Assembly (NCBI RefSeq): GCF_032062135.1
Contig: NC_092861.1
Location: forward strand, 143,792,886-143,856,885
Direction: 5' to 3'
DNA length: 64,000 bases
Source: Pyxicephalus adspersus
Lineage: Eukaryota; Chordata; Amphibia; Anura; Pyxicephalidae
Numbering within the stretch: the stretch's first letter is position 1; the number at the start of each line of letters is the position of its first letter. The translations under genes were made by a program, and so were the position numbers. The notes beneath the pieces were generated by a model. The model had not been told where the DNA came from and did not search any database. It saw nothing but the letters and a program-made list of their open reading frames with translations. This document shows positions 26,521 through 40,009 of this stretch, piece by piece.

Positions 26521-27099
26521 CAATCCGATTTTAAGTATACAGGCAGCCTATACAAAAAGAAAAAGCATTAACACATTCTACAAACACCACCCGTGTGTTA
26601 CCATAACCCACAAAGAATGAGCTGGCCTCTAAAGAAACTGTAATAGAAGTTTCCTTTTTTTCAATAAAAAACCAAATGAAAGAAAATACAATAGTCAAAG
26701 GTATTGTAAATTAAAAAAAAAACATTTTCAGAATGCAAATCAGTTGTCAAAACAGCATAGAAATCAAAAGCAAAATACATTAGCTCTGTCTTGAGTTTAT
26801 AAAACACAGCAAAGGAATCTTTCATGTTGATTACAAAACGCAGGCAAAATAGACACGTAAAAAAAAAAAGCCTTCCTAAACACTAAACGCTGTCAGCTTA
26901 TAATACTGCTGTTCAAACAAGAGAAAAATGCATTTCTTGTACAGCTGATTGGCAATACATGCCATTGTGTGCACACACCATTGTCAGTGGTCTTAAACAT
27001 GATAATAAGCATGTCAGTGTATTCAAATAGGCCAGTGACAGCATATTCTGCCAGCGTGACGTGCTGAGCACAGTCAACTGTCACTGTTCTTTTCATCTG

Positions 27100-27520
27100 G
27101 CAAATACAGCGCTGATGATAAAGCTCATTCCCCTCTAGCTGGAGGACAGAGATTAATTCATCAGATATTATTTACTCTTGCCTCGCTGTTTCCCGTCTAG
27201 GGAGCTCAATCTGCTAACAAAAAAAAAACATAAAAACAAAAATAAAATGAAAATAATAATTAGTGCATCATTAGGTTTGTTTTCTATGTTCAAATAATTT
27301 TATATCATTGTTGTTTTCATCTTTATTTTGTTTCCTTATTTTCCTCTGTATCAATCGCAGTGCGGCGGTGGTTAACTTTCTAGAAAACGGTTGCCTTTTG
27401 ACGGCTTATTGACTTGCATAGAGAAACAAGTAATTTGCCAGCCAAGCAAGCCAATCAAAGGAAACTTAATTGCAGTTGTAAGCACTCTTAATGGGTAAGG
27501 CAATATTCTTATAGTAGGTA
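27100..27520. promoter_or_regulatory. Candidate conserved non-coding block with TCF/LEF-type site
   Basis: Two unique segments flank an A-rich stretch: agctggaggacagagattaa (27138-27157), and 27350-27500 with gtgcggcggtggttaac. ATCAAAGG at 27454-27461 matches TCF/LEF sites and overlaps a CCAAT word. The element is unproven. Confidence 0.3.
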
Positions 27521-27648
27521 TTAAAGCTGGCTTAAAAGCCTACTGTAAATATATATAAAAAACACTTATTTTTCATGGATATGGATTATTATTGTAGCAA
27601 TAATAGGATAGATACATACATAAAGTAAAAAGATAGAAATATAAATGG

Positions 27649-27649
<1 letters not shown>

Positions 27650-27719
<70 letters not shown>

Positions 27720-27728
27720 CATACATAG
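27650..27728 (+). repeat. Compound microsatellite (GATA)n-(AT)n-(ACAT)n
   Basis: About ten GATA units pass directly into about 14 AT units and then a few ACAT units. This is a typical compound simple repeat. It lies in intronic DNA with no neighbouring gene feature. Confidence 0.97.
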
Positions 27729-27949
27729 ATTTTTTGTCTATCTGGTCATATCTAAAAGTATCTACATATGCTATAAAATATGCGTAAAAGCCGTAAAAAC
27801 TGTAACTGAGTCAAGAAATAAAATCATAAATTATTGGATTATCTATACTACTTATACCTTTACTGTAGAGTTTATTATTTAGTAACTATGTAACTATTTA
27901 GCCTTAATAAAGTTAAATTGGATAAAAGAATGTCATCCATCACATTGAG

Positions 27950-28096
27950 GCTAATATATAATGCAGTCTAACATTCACTGAAACATTCCCTGGTGCAGAA
28001 TCTGCTAGGTTCATGTATTTTAATGCTAGTAATTAACTTTTCAACAGAGAATCGTTTTAGTGAATATCAGATTCACCGCTTTATACTTATTCAAGC
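27950..28096 (+). mobile_element. Foldback MITE family B
   Basis: It opens 'tataatgcagtctaacattc' and then 'actgaaacattccctggtg'. It closes 'gtgaatatcagattcaccgc' and then 'tttatac', an imperfect inverted copy of the start. The left two-thirds also match 35715-35826. Confidence 0.6.
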
Positions 28097-28879
28097 CCTA
28101 TAAGGACAATGTTATAATGATCCAGTTGTATCCTCACAATTAAATTTTGAGTATTGGGGGGCCTTGTTTAATTAATTTATCCTTTTTCCAAAAAACAGAT
28201 ATCTATTGAAAAAATTATGCCAATGCTTTTTTCAATATAATAATAATATTGAGATAATATTGAGATAATAATAGCATTTCCCTAAAATTTACAATACACA
28301 TGGCATCATTCCCTATTAAACCATAAGCTTAATCAAGAAGGAACTGCACATCCAATATTGCTTTTATAGACCTTATGGGTATTTATGTTTATATGTATTA
28401 CATTTACATTTCTTTTATCTATTTTATATTTGAAAGTAAACAATGATTAGTATAAAGCCGAATTCTGTGCAGATATAAAAAAATACAAATGAAAGCAGTT
28501 CATTAAATGTATTTTTGCATATATTTGATTTTTCTGGAGCCCTGCTTTAATGATAATAACAACCTTATCTCCTATCTTTCTCTTCACTTTCACTCTTTTT
28601 TATTTCTTTTTTTTAGTAATGCTGTTAATTGCAACTACTGAGAAGGAGACAAAGCTTGTCAGCTATGGTGTAAAGAAACAAATTTGCATATACTGTATAT
28701 GTTTGTTTTTTTATATATATATATTTATATACATGTATTATTTTTGAACATACTTTGCTCCTATATACTTCTCCTTTCCTCATCTCTTCTGTATCATGAT
28801 GCCTGTAACATATGCCTCCAGATCACAGCCAGGTGTAGGCCGCCTCTCATTGTCATCACCTTGATTCCTCATTAGAGCT

Positions 28880-29130
28880 GTGGAAATGCTTTAATAGCAT
28901 TGAAATGAATGCAGGCCATTTGCAGCAATCTTCTGTTCACACCGTTCTCCAAATGAAGGCAGGCATTGCATAATCCAGCCAGCCTGGGCCCCTGACAGGT
29001 GGATGATTTATGCTCTCAGTCAGAAGAATGGGGGAGCCTGCAGAGGAGACAGCGGGAGCAAGGTGCTGGCAAGACAGATGCTCTCAGTGGGCTCGCAGAG
29101 GCTGGCAGGCTCCCGCTAGCTCAGGTACAC
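28880..29130. promoter_or_regulatory. Candidate GC-richer conserved non-coding block
   Basis: An island of balanced composition (gcaggctcccgctagctcag near its end) in otherwise AT-rich intron. A 69-codon plus-strand frame across it shows no known domain and has no splice-like limits. Confidence 0.22.
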
Positions 29131-29544
29131 TTCACTACTGAAGTCATGTTGCCAAAAGCTGGCACAGCCAGGAAGAATGCTTGCTGCAATAAAACTATGA
29201 CAGGCTGAAATAATACAAGAAGAGCAAGAGCCATGGCACTTCTAAAGGGCCTTGTTTTTCCTTTGTTTTAAGCAAATTATATAATCTATCAGGGGTGATA
29301 ATTTATCATATTTTTATTAGTACAAGTTTTCCCAATTCCTGCCTGCAGAATAAATAAAGCATTTATGTAATGATGATGTGCAAAAGATCATAACCCTCCA
29401 CAAATAGGAGTCATTGCTACTGAATTGGTTGGTTGGTGGGGGCAATTGCTATTTGCAGTATATCATAGTATATTATTCGCTTGGATAAAGTAAGGAATAC
29501 ACAATCATTAGAAAAAATTATATCAAATCTAAAAATAAATGTTT

Positions 29545-29658
29545 TTTCATTGCATTTGATTGGATGGTAAGGTCAGCATCACCTAATCTCATTTACTAAA
29601 CCAAGTGAATTATCCATGTATGGGGATGCTATGTGAACAGCCTTCAGTAAATCAAACC
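29545..29658 (-). mobile_element. Foldback MITE family C, partial copy
   Basis: Read on the minus strand it begins 'ggtttgatttactgaaggct' followed by 'gttcacatagca'. It reaches 'accatccaatca', matching the left two-thirds of the element at 47639-47826. The other arm is not clear. Confidence 0.6.
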
Positions 29659-30999
29659 TATTCCATCGCTGTATGTAATGCCCTTGGTTAGTCCCTGATA
29701 CAGGATTGTAAAATGATATAGACCCTTTGTAAAGACTTGTGGACAGGCCTGGAGGGGTTACCTTGTTTAGCAGTTATCAGCATAGAAGAAGAAGAACAGC
29801 AGAGATACCTCATACAAACTTTTCATGGCCCTTCTAAGAAAAGCCTTTCTAGCTACAAAAGTTCTGATCAGGTTCAGGAAGTATTAATATATATATATTA
29901 ATATGGATTTTCTAACGTAGACTTTGCCGAAATGAAGACAACATCACAGTAGCATAACAATGTAGCCCATTCCAAATGGGAAACAAATGGGAAATTCTGC
30001 CCTCAGCTGCACTGAACTGATTTCTAAGAAACACACAACATTCCACAATATAGAAATCTATCACATATGAAAATCCTAGCCATGCTGGAGTTAAAAAAAA
30101 AACATGATTCCAATTTGAATTGGTTATATATCTGATTTCATAATGATATAATAACTCTTAAACAGGCAAATCCATGCAGCGCTGATACCATTGCAAAGCC
30201 TTACCTAGGCACTTTCTGAGCATATTAGATAACCGATAATCATTTTCTTTGGGGAACCTTATTTCATCTCTAAACAGCTACACTGCAGAAACTCAATTCT
30301 TGTGCCTAAGCTAAGGATCTTATATCAGCATCCTGGTACTAAAGGAGCCTGGAGAAGTGACCTATTGGGTGGCACTAGGAAAAAAAAAACATTGACTATT
30401 GCAGTAATGTGACGCCAAACAAAGGTGCCCACGATAGCCAAACACCTATTATATCACTGACACTGCACAAAACATTCACTGTTTTATTTTGTAAAGAAAG
30501 ACTGTTATCAGATAATGAGAAAAACAGATAGGTAAGAAACTGGAGAAAGGGATGCAAGGGCCAATTAAGTGGAATAGTTGCATGGTGAATCATTTTAAGC
30601 AAAACCAATACCCCAACCACCCAGTTTCTGCTTTTCTTTAGCCCCTGTAAACCTGAGTAGGTGCCTTGCCATATTATCATTTCATTGTCTTGCTGAACTA
30701 AGCAAACATTGTGTGGTCAAAATCAGATCCACCAATGCCAAAGTCAATGTCCAACGCCAACATAAATGGAATCATTTTGTGTCTAAAGACAAGAACCATC
30801 AAGAAGCTAAATACATAATTAGGATAAAATATGGATATTTGTTGTAGTATTTTCAATTAAATGCTGAAAGATTTATTATTCAGGTTAGAGTGCTTTTGAA
30901 TTCTGAAGTCTGATGCATTTACCCAAACCTTGCATGAATGGGGCCTATAGGAGAGAAGGTTGGAAACCCAGACCCCACCTTTCATTTAAAGTCGACACC

Positions 31000-31002
<3 letters not shown>

Positions 31003-31069
<67 letters not shown>
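31003..31069 (+). repeat. (TA)n microsatellite, 67 bp uninterrupted
   Basis: There are 33 TA units without a mismatch. An open frame that appears to run through it (alternating Ile/Tyr codons) is an artefact of the repeat. Pure TA tracts of this length are prone to length change and cruciform formation. Confidence 0.98.
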
Positions 31070-31071
<2 letters not shown>

Positions 31072-31139
31072 CAAAAATATTAATGTCTTTACCAATCAAG
31101 AAAAAAGGCACATAAATTCAAGTTGTTAAGAAATGAAAT

Positions 31140-31400
31140 GTCTCCTATCAAAACGTTACTCTCTAGAGAGAAATTAATGCTTTGAAGAAGCCCCTTCTTT
31201 CTCACTGTCTGTTTGCTTCATTAGCCAGCTGTGTTTCACATCGTCTCATAATAATTATTTTAATTGCTCTTTGATCGTGGATAAGTGCCGAAAAACAGAC
31301 GAAATATTTACATTCACGCTGTAAAGTGTTAGGTCTTTAGATCAATATTAAACTGTAAATGGCGTTAATAGAAGCACAGCCCTATTAAATTAAAATGTAT
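31140..31400. promoter_or_regulatory. Candidate conserved non-coding block with TCF/LEF-type site
   Basis: Unique sequence with ATAATTATTTTAATTGC followed by CTTTGATC (31269-31276), the TCF/LEF consensus. GATCGTGG and other CpGs are kept. It begins about 70 bp after the (TA)33 tract. Confidence 0.35.
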
Positions 31401-32410
31401 ATCAAAGCAATTGAGAACACAGACAATTATGAAAACTTACAATGCAGTGCGCCTCACCTGAACTTCATATTTCAAGAAGAGGAGCTGGGACATACAAAGA
31501 AGAAAAAGAACATTCAAAAAGATCAGGTTCATGGGAAAAGGTTTATTTGTGGAGGGATCTTGCTGTTAGGATACCCAAGACAAAAAGTTAGGGCAGACTC
31601 CACCCACGAGGTTTCCCCTCCTGGGCCGGTTAACTCTTAAAGTGAACAAATCCTTCAGTTATCTCATGATGTAAAACAAGACATGTTTACATGGTGCCAT
31701 TTGTTTTTTTTAGTTGGGTTCACCTAAAAATATTTAAATGAATACAGTACTTATTCTGCATATCAATAGAATTAAGATTTCAGATTCTTGATACCCAAGA
31801 TTTATAACATAACACCATCTATGATTAAGTGTCCCCAGAAGATCGAAGCAGGACAGGGTGCCATCCAATTCTTTGATTACATGACAAATGATTCATTTGT
31901 TAAGCAAAGAAACAGGTTTCAAATTGAATTAATGCAGTCTCTGGCTTCATTCTCATTTTTCAGGGCTGTGGCAGATGATGTACACATGTCTCTCTATTGA
32001 TCAGTCTGACCTCTGCATACAGTAATAGCCAAGCAGTACATCAATATGGAGTGTATGAGGGATAATATCTCCTTACAATCTAGATACATAGCTAATCAGA
32101 TCATCACCTGGCATACAGGAGGCTGGATAGGAACAGATGCTGTGGCATGCTGGGCAGACATTTGCAAAGTGGGCATTATACCATGCTTTCTAAGCTAATA
32201 TTATGTTTTGAACTGCATTGCTCATATCTGTGCTATGGCTATAATAAAATGCTGTTCCTATAAGCACTGCAGAGCCATGATGGTAATCTTTCCTACTTTC
32301 AAGTGAACCTGTCATCAAACAGTCCAAAGTAAACTAAGCCCACGCTGTACAAGTGTACATGTTCTGCAGCCTGTGATGGTAAATGCCACCATTCTGCTGC
32401 TCCTTGGCAG

Positions 32411-32708
32411 GTATTGGACGTGTGTTGAATACCGGCATGTGCTATGGTTCCTCCCACTGGTTCTTATGTGATGTTTGGTTATCAGTGGTGGATTTTAAAG
32501 ACACTGGCTGGTGTGTAACTGGCCTGTGGAATGTCAATGTTAGCTTGGGAACAAAAAATCTTGATGGGCTGTTGGACTTATGGTGTAGGGTTGGGACTTT
32601 TTCTCTTTTTGTTTGGGGAGCTGACAAGTCCAGAACTGGGCCTGCACCTATTTGTGCATTAAAAGCTGCCTTTGAGGGACAGAGGGGCAGTTTAGAGACC
32701 TCTGGAAG
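32411..32708 (+). other. Exon-like open segment on the strand opposite ESRRG (hypothetical)
   Basis: A 298-bp stretch without stops in one plus-strand frame. It is preceded by ttctgctgctccttggcag (AG at 32409-32410) and followed by the consensus-like donor AAG|GTAAGT at 32709. The predicted peptide is Trp/Cys-rich with no domain I recognise, and the reverse strand is also open for 91 codons. It may be chance, a fragment of an old transposon, or an exon of an antisense transcript. Confidence 0.12.
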
Positions 32709-33497
32709 GTAAGTCACTTTTTAATGCATTGGCTTAGTATACTGTGGACCTTCTTGTAAGGATCGGTTTAACAATAGTGCCGGCAGCAGAACATTATTTT
32801 TTGTTTTATAATGACCAACAAAAATAAAACAACATGCTTAGATGATAGGATGAAGGTTATAGTAATCATTACCCCACTCTTGGAGTACCAGCCTAGGTGG
32901 CATTTCCAAATATTCAGGTCCAAAGCACTACTACTAGGCTACTCAAAGCTGCGACAGGCAACTGGCTATTTTTGGTGAAAATCGGGAATTAGACCACCAA
33001 AGCAAATATATTATGTCCTATAGATAGTACTATCCCCAATAGTGGTTCAACTCGTTTTACAGAAATTTTGTTAAACTAGAATCGCATAGCTTTTTTTCAG
33101 CTCTCCGCATTTCACATTCTTTTAGTTTAAAAACAAACCCACATTTTGACTTCATAAAGCTGACCTGAAATTATGAATTCTGCTGTATTTTGTACAAAGA
33201 AAATGTGATATTCCTAGCACTGAAATCCTTGATGTCATGGTTTTCCTATTAATTAACTAAAGTACAAGAGACTCAAGTTTATTCCATGTGGCATTTATAA
33301 TACATGAGCAGTCAGCATCGGAATATAAATTATACGCAGGCAGCTCATCAGTCAGAACACAAGGAGGCGTGGCTTCCAGTTTCATTGAATCTGCACCTTG
33401 GGTGAATTATGGCCTTTGGAAGCTGTCATTGTATGTGTATGGATACCCATTAAAAACAAAAATAGGTGCTGTGATACTGGGAGGAAGCTTGCTCTAA

Positions 33498-33503
<6 letters not shown>

Positions 33504-33532
<29 letters not shown>
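33504..33532 (+). repeat. (AT)n microsatellite
   Basis: About 14 uninterrupted AT units in AT-rich intronic sequence. Confidence 0.97.
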
Positions 33533-33537
<5 letters not shown>

Positions 33538-34469
33538 TATACATTATCTGGGATATTGTTCGACTAGTATATTTTGGAGATTGTTTTATGAACTCTATAA
33601 CAAATAAAATAAAGTAATTACCCTTTTTATTGCAGTTCATCACAATACACACTGCGTATATAACTTATATATGTTCGAATCTGCTGTATATTTGCATTGG
33701 GTTGCCATTCAGAATTGATGGCAATGCACATATACAGCAGGTTACAGCAAAGCAAAGATCTGGAGTGAGCATAAATAAAGGTATAATGTCTATTAACCCA
33801 TGTTTTCCACCTGTAAAACATATAACAATGCCTCCTAAAACCCTTAAACCACATTTTACTTTTGGCTTCCATTTTTCATTTTTATAAATGAGCCCTAAGC
33901 CTTATTGATCAATGCATAGGAGACAATTATTTCAGTTTACACACCACCACCAACCATCTTTCTATGTCTACCAAAACTGTACTAGTAAAATCAATGAAAA
34001 AAAAACGGTTTGCCATGGACAACACACGTTTATCTATCGGTAAATGAAGCCTGATGATTATTCAAGAATGTACAGGCTACATGTAATAACTACCAGGAAC
34101 AACTCTTAACAACAGACCAGGGAGCCCCTTGTCATATTGGAAGGCTATTAATACCCAAGGCTGTATACATGCAGTAAATTTGTACATTTATAATTATTAC
34201 ATTTCTCTGAGCATCCATCGTTATATTGCACAAACCTGCGAACACAAATACACATTGGGCAGAAATAAATGTAGACCCCCTGAAGCACTTTAGAAAATGA
34301 CCCTTATTTAAATGTACCACAAGGTCTTATTTATATTAAATTCAAGCACTTTGCAACAAATGGTGGTGCCATATTGATATATGGGCTAATGGGTGGCAGA
34401 ATGCTGGAACAAAGCACTGCTATTTATCTATATGCTCGGGGGGAAAGATGCCACACCAGTCTCGGCCTT

Positions 34470-34680
34470 CCATCTTTCAGGCCCGTTCCCACCTCCCCTT
34501 ATCAATTACACTGCTGTCACCGCGGCTTCAGTGAATAAGCAAATATTTCAGCATCTCTACCCAAAGAAGGCCCTCTTCCTAATCCCACGTCCGCAGCATA
34601 TTAATGGGCGCCGTAATAATAACCTTGCTTTAAATTATAGCATTGCAAGCCTTGCGTGTGGAACCCAAAAGGAGGGTGAC
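34470..34680. promoter_or_regulatory. Candidate conserved non-coding block
   Basis: Unique sequence with gctgtcaccgcggcttcagt, a region of mixed composition, and ttaatgggcgccgtaataat. A 97-codon plus-strand frame (34393-34686) covers it without any recognisable domain. Confidence 0.3.
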
Positions 34681-35069
34681 AAATGAAGATCCTCAAGGAA
34701 GGCTTTCAACTGGGCTCAAATTATTTTTTTCCATCATAAAACATGATTAACTTTTAATGGAATCCTAGTGTAAGCAGGGATATGTATCCACAGAAGCTGC
34801 GTCTTCTAATCCTTGGGAAAATTAGTTTCAGTAACATGACCAAGAGGAATGGTCTAGTGCTGTAGAGAAGGCCTTTTCATTTCATGTGTGTTCCTAATTA
34901 CAGCACAGAAAATCAGGTCTCCTGCCCTTCTATTCCAGTTTGTTTTATGTTAAAGAGGTGGGGCAGATTTCACAGCTAGATATACATCCTTCAGCACATA
35001 CATTCTTGGGTTTATCTGTTTGTGTGGAGTTCAGCTTTAATATTTGAAAAAAAAAAATCATAATGAAAT

Positions 35070-35400
35070 CTGCCTGCTCTCCTTACGGCTGTATAAACAG
35101 GACAAATTTTGTGTACAGTCATCACAGACCGCGATAAACAAGTCTGCTGCAGATTTACGAGGGGCCTTTCTTGGCTTTCCATCAAGTCTTAATTTGTACA
35201 GCCTCTTTAAAACACATTAAAAACACATAAAAGGCTTAGCTTTAAGAACAGACGTGTTAAAATGCAATGTGTTATCTCTTGATATTACAGAGCAAGTGCT
35301 TTGTTTAATATCTCGCATTAATGAAGGAGCTTCTTAAGAGTATTATTACATGACAGAGCTCAGGAAAAAACACAACGGAGGTCAGTGCGGCTCAACAAAC
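35070..35400. promoter_or_regulatory. Candidate conserved non-coding block
   Basis: Unique, evenly mixed sequence with ccgcgataaacaagtctgct (35128-35147), homopurine/AT words and no repeats. It ends shortly before MITE family B at 35715. Conservation is untested. Confidence 0.3.
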
Positions 35401-35714
35401 TGGCATGTTAGCTAAAATGATTCTCTTTGAATATAACTAAAGATTTATTTTACACTGCGGGTAGCAGAAAACAATTCCAGCTTGCACATATTCACACTGA
35501 AATAAAAATAGTAATATTAAAGAATCACAATAAATCCAGATGCAAATCAAAGTGTACCTGTCATGTACAATTTACAACCAAATGGGCAATTTTGGAAAAT
35601 CTAAACTAAATCAGTAGAGCTCAATGCTAAAAATGTGGCGACATTGGAAATTGTTTGTTAATATAAAGAGAGGGATTACCTAATGCATTAGGAGTTTTTT
35701 TTTTAAACTCTACA

Positions 35715-35826
35715 GGCTCTATTTATAATGCAGTGAACTTGACTTTCACTGAAACATTCCTTGGTGGAGAACCTTCCAGATCCATGGGTTTCAATAGCAG
35801 TAATTGATTCTCTACCAGGGAAGATA
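35715..35826 (+). mobile_element. Foldback MITE family B, second copy (right end lost or diverged)
   Basis: It shares 'tttataatgcagtgaac', 'tttcactgaaacattcc' and 'cagtaattgattctctacc' with the copy at 27950-28096. The right inverted arm is not evident. Non-coding. Confidence 0.55.
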
Positions 35827-37075
35827 GACCCCTGATAGATGTGTTGAATTTTGGTCACATACATCCTAGATATGGTGCATCAAAATAGAAACACATAAAA
35901 TGCAGCTCTAAATTTACCAGCAGAATTACATTTTGGGAATCCTAATAGAAAAAAAATCAGCCCATTAAGAACATGAAAGAGTATAAGCTGTGTTTGTCCA
36001 CTATGTCTAGCATAGGTGTTAGCTGCTCATGGATTCAGCCACATGGGAGACCAAATCGATGCTCATGAAAATACAGGAGAGCAGCTCAGCTCCTCTGGGG
36101 CCGTAGGGTCTGGTCCTTATTAACAAGAACTATATACTGTATATAAATTGTAAAACCAGATAGCCTGAGTGCCTCTAACAGCATTACCCCCATCCAAAAG
36201 AAAAGGAAAAGAAAATGATGGCACTAATTGCAGATTTACTCCCCATCCTTCCGGGTTTCCAATTGTTTATGTCACCTCTCTTGGCTTGCAAATGGATGTA
36301 TCCTTTTTTTTTCATTTCTAATTTTCTTGGGGATATATGATAAAATATTCTAAATGGGCTATAACTATTCCACTGGAAAAAAAAACACATTCATCAAGTT
36401 TTACCAAAAATTAAGAAAATTGTTTCTGAGTACCCAAAGCCAGCAGTTGATTCAGAGAGTGTCTAACAAGTTGCTTTGACTTGTAATATATATTTTTGGA
36501 CCCCAAAGGTAGTCAGACACTCACTAGATCAGCTTTCTGTAGTTTTATTCTGTATAAATATTAGTGAACATTTTTTATTTTGGCCGTTTGAAAACAGACT
36601 CAAGCCATTCTTTGGCAATATGGCCTGTCCGACTCCTCCGGACGACTATCATACAAGTCTGGGTAACGGACTTCCATGGGCAAAAAGATACTTAATAAAT
36701 GAATGAAACAATTTAAAAACTTATTTGTGGATATACAGACAGAAGAAATAAAGAAATGTGCCATCCCTAAGATCTGCTGCTGTTTGTAGTGGTGCAGTGA
36801 AGATATTGAACTGAAATCTATGCCAATGGTCATCACTGAGCCCAAATACATCAATATCATTCTTCCTCATATGTATGTGACTTTTTACTATTTTTTCTAG
36901 CAAATGTAATTATAATACATTAAAGCTATCACCAAATGCTAATACATGACTCCAAAAAAATGGAATCATCATTTTAATGAGCTCACTTCCTCCTCAAGGT
37001 TTGGTGGTCTTTGGCTGGGTTGTCGTTGGAGGAAACCATCCAACAAATGGCTCCCATCCCTCACAATACACTGTA

Positions 37076-37104
37076 ATGTATATATATATATATTTATATA
37101 TATT
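37076..37104 (+). repeat. Interrupted (TA)n tract
   Basis: Two short TA runs separated by a T-rich break. The open frames over it are repeat-derived. Confidence 0.85.
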
Positions 37105-38599
37105 ATTTTTGGTCACAGACACTCAGTCCTATAAGGAAAATCGAGAGACAATAAATAAATCTACAGATCAAGCATATGTATGGGCTGCTTTTTCTCCAGC
37201 AGCAGGGTATTTGCACAGTAAATCATTTTCATTATGTGAGTTGTACACGTAATCCTCTTAAGGCCTCTGTGCACTTCACCTTCACTTTATTTTACAGACG
37301 AGCACCGGAGAGCTAATGAATTCTGAAATGTTTTAGCTCTCAACAGCATTTAACTAGTCAGTATAACTTAATCAATGACTGGGGAAGTGAGGAGGGAGTA
37401 GACAATATGCATCTTGTGCCAATGTTATAAGGAGGGTAGAGAGTAACTGGGAGACTATAGATTTATCAAGTTTGTTACATTCAATATAATGAGAGGTGTT
37501 ATTGATATATTCCAATTCGAAGGGAACTTTTGTTGCAATCAGTGTAAAACCTGAGTTTTTGCATATTGCATTGGGTGTGGCATTGGTTTCCATCAGACGT
37601 ATTTGGAGATCTCCGATCAGATTTATTGGAATCATTTTTCTGGGAAACTTTTGTTATGGCATGTGTGGCATGTTCATGATGTGTGAGCAGATATTATCGG
37701 ACTGTAGCAGGTATTTAAAATGTTTATTAATATATTAAATGATATGAAACAAGGAGACAATTTTTGCAAAGCAGGTATGGGTGCATGCCATAAGCCACCC
37801 ATTCTAACCGAGGTTCCATGGAACACTAAGATTCCTTAGGGGTCTCTTAAGTTTTGGCTTATTGATTTTATAAGTTTCAAGAGGTCCCATCTTGGAAACA
37901 TCTCTTGGAATCATCTTTCCCTTTGCACTACCTGAACAAGTATAGAGAATATCGTTTAATGTACCTTATGCTGGTATACGTACATAGAAAATAAACAGAA
38001 TTTAGCAGACCTTTACCCCTAAGGTCATCATTGACATGATCATACACAAAAAAAGTAGGACCAGAGTGACTCTGATTCAGGTCACATGACACAGCGTTAG
38101 TAGTGGTATTGGCCAAAAGAGACATGGGGATCTAATGTTTGGGTATAGCTGGTCAATCGATGGTTTTGTAGGGTCAATGATCCTAAACCTCTATAGTAAA
38201 GATCACACTTTTATTATCTTTCAATCATTTCAGAACTTTCCATTCTAGAGTATGGATAAACAAAAGTGAGGTCAGTTTCTCCTAAATGTTACCCTCTAAG
38301 TTTAGAAAGCCCACCCACACTCAAGCCAAGCCACTCACCTCCATCACACCATACCAGAGAATAGTAAACTTTTTTCAGAGAAGATTTATTCATTCAGTGC
38401 AGCTTCCAGCAAGAAGCAGTGTTATTTTTGTCTGTCCAAACCAGAGTATTTCACATAGCACATCTCTATTTTTTTCCCTTAAATAGATTTGAACTGTCAA
38501 TTTGGAGGCCCGCTGAGCCACCAGCATGTACAGAATACTGTGACCAACATGGAGTTTGAAGCAGCAAATTTTATTACAGGCTGGTAATTGAATTGAACA

Positions 38600-38830
38600 G
38601 GTTTACATTTGAATAGATTTGCAGCACAGCGATCGCTGACGCAGGGGCTGGGACGACTGTCTGTGATATAAAAGGTGTTTTGGAAGCTTTCAGAAATTTC
38701 TTCCAGCTCGATGCAGGTTAACGTTCAGCTGGGATAACACGTTTATATTGGAGAAAGAAGAAAACAGCAACTTGATGTCATTCTGAATGCAGCTGATTCA
38801 GCAAAGCTTTCAAAGTGCACTCTTTTTTTT
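38600..38830. promoter_or_regulatory. Candidate conserved non-coding block
   Basis: Contains cacagcgatcgctgacgcag, a small CpG cluster, in unique sequence without repeats. Weaker than the others. Confidence 0.18.
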
Positions 38831-40009
38831 ATTTTAGCTTGCAGACAGTTATTATATATGCATGGCTTGTTATTATATATATAGACTCAACTGTCTTCTC
38901 TGAGTAAATATAGTAGGGTGAGTTTATGAGTTCTGTTGTATTTAAACACATTCAAAATGTTGAATGATCTCACAAATATCTGAGATGCCAAAAATATCTA
39001 GCAACAACCTTATATCTGGAGAGCACGTATACCTCTGCAATGGTTCAATCGTACTTTCAAGAACAGTAGGTTTCTGCTTTGTTGTCCAATGGGGTTGAGC
39101 CTGGCATTTTCGGCAAAATGTTTAATCCAAATTTGTTTCATATTTTGATGCAGTTTGTTTAGAGAGCAACGGTTTATTTTTTAGCAAAATCTTGTGATCC
39201 TTGAGTCATGCTGCTCACATGTTGACATAAAGCCATATCATTGACGACTACTTGCACCTAGAAAAAGATATTAGTTTCCCATGTTGGGGCATTTTGCCAA
39301 ATACCCACCATCTTTGAATATGAATGCTGTTCTCTCCTTCATGATCCAATGACTATAATACTTTGACTATAATACAGTTGGAAAAATGCCAAATTTCTTG
39401 TTATCCATTGCTAATACTTTTCTCATCCACTGCTCATCCCTGGTAAGTGGCATGGAAGGAACTCAAGCTAATGGGACAGACACCTAACATTTGTAGAAGG
39501 TAGACAGCAATAGCAACCCCTGTATTGTATATAATAATTAAACAATTTGAGATGGAGTGCTGGATCCTGATACAAATGGAAGATGTTTTTGCATAGCTGA
39601 GCTATGGGAGTGTTGGACACAGAGACCACTGCCTACACAGAAGTCCTTCCCTGCACCATGGTGGCAAGAGGTAGTCCTCTCTAATTTGTAGGTGACTGCT
39701 TTCCTTAAAAAACAAAGTGCACGACTCAATTGATCTTTTCTTTTGAAGCATCCAATATATATTTACCTGATTTAAACTGGGACATCAATCAGGTCTTTGC
39801 TCATCTCCATATCTAACTGCTAGAATGAAGCAATTTTTATCCCTACCCCTTCCTTTCCTTTCAGGATATAAAAGCTTAACTCAAGGCCTACTGTTGGACA
39901 TAAAGAAGTCAACTTTCTAAAGATTCAAATTTAACTTTTTTGTTTCTAAATGATCATAAGTGGAGCATGATATCCTCACCAAGGCGCTATCATTTCAGAT
40001 TCTCAACAC

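Noticed and set aside
30938..31129. Open frame with alternating Ile/Tyr
   Set aside because: Product of translating the (TA)33 microsatellite.
37800..37860. Possible further hAT-like MITE fragment ('aggttccatggaacac')
   Set aside because: Only short words are shared with the family; no termini.
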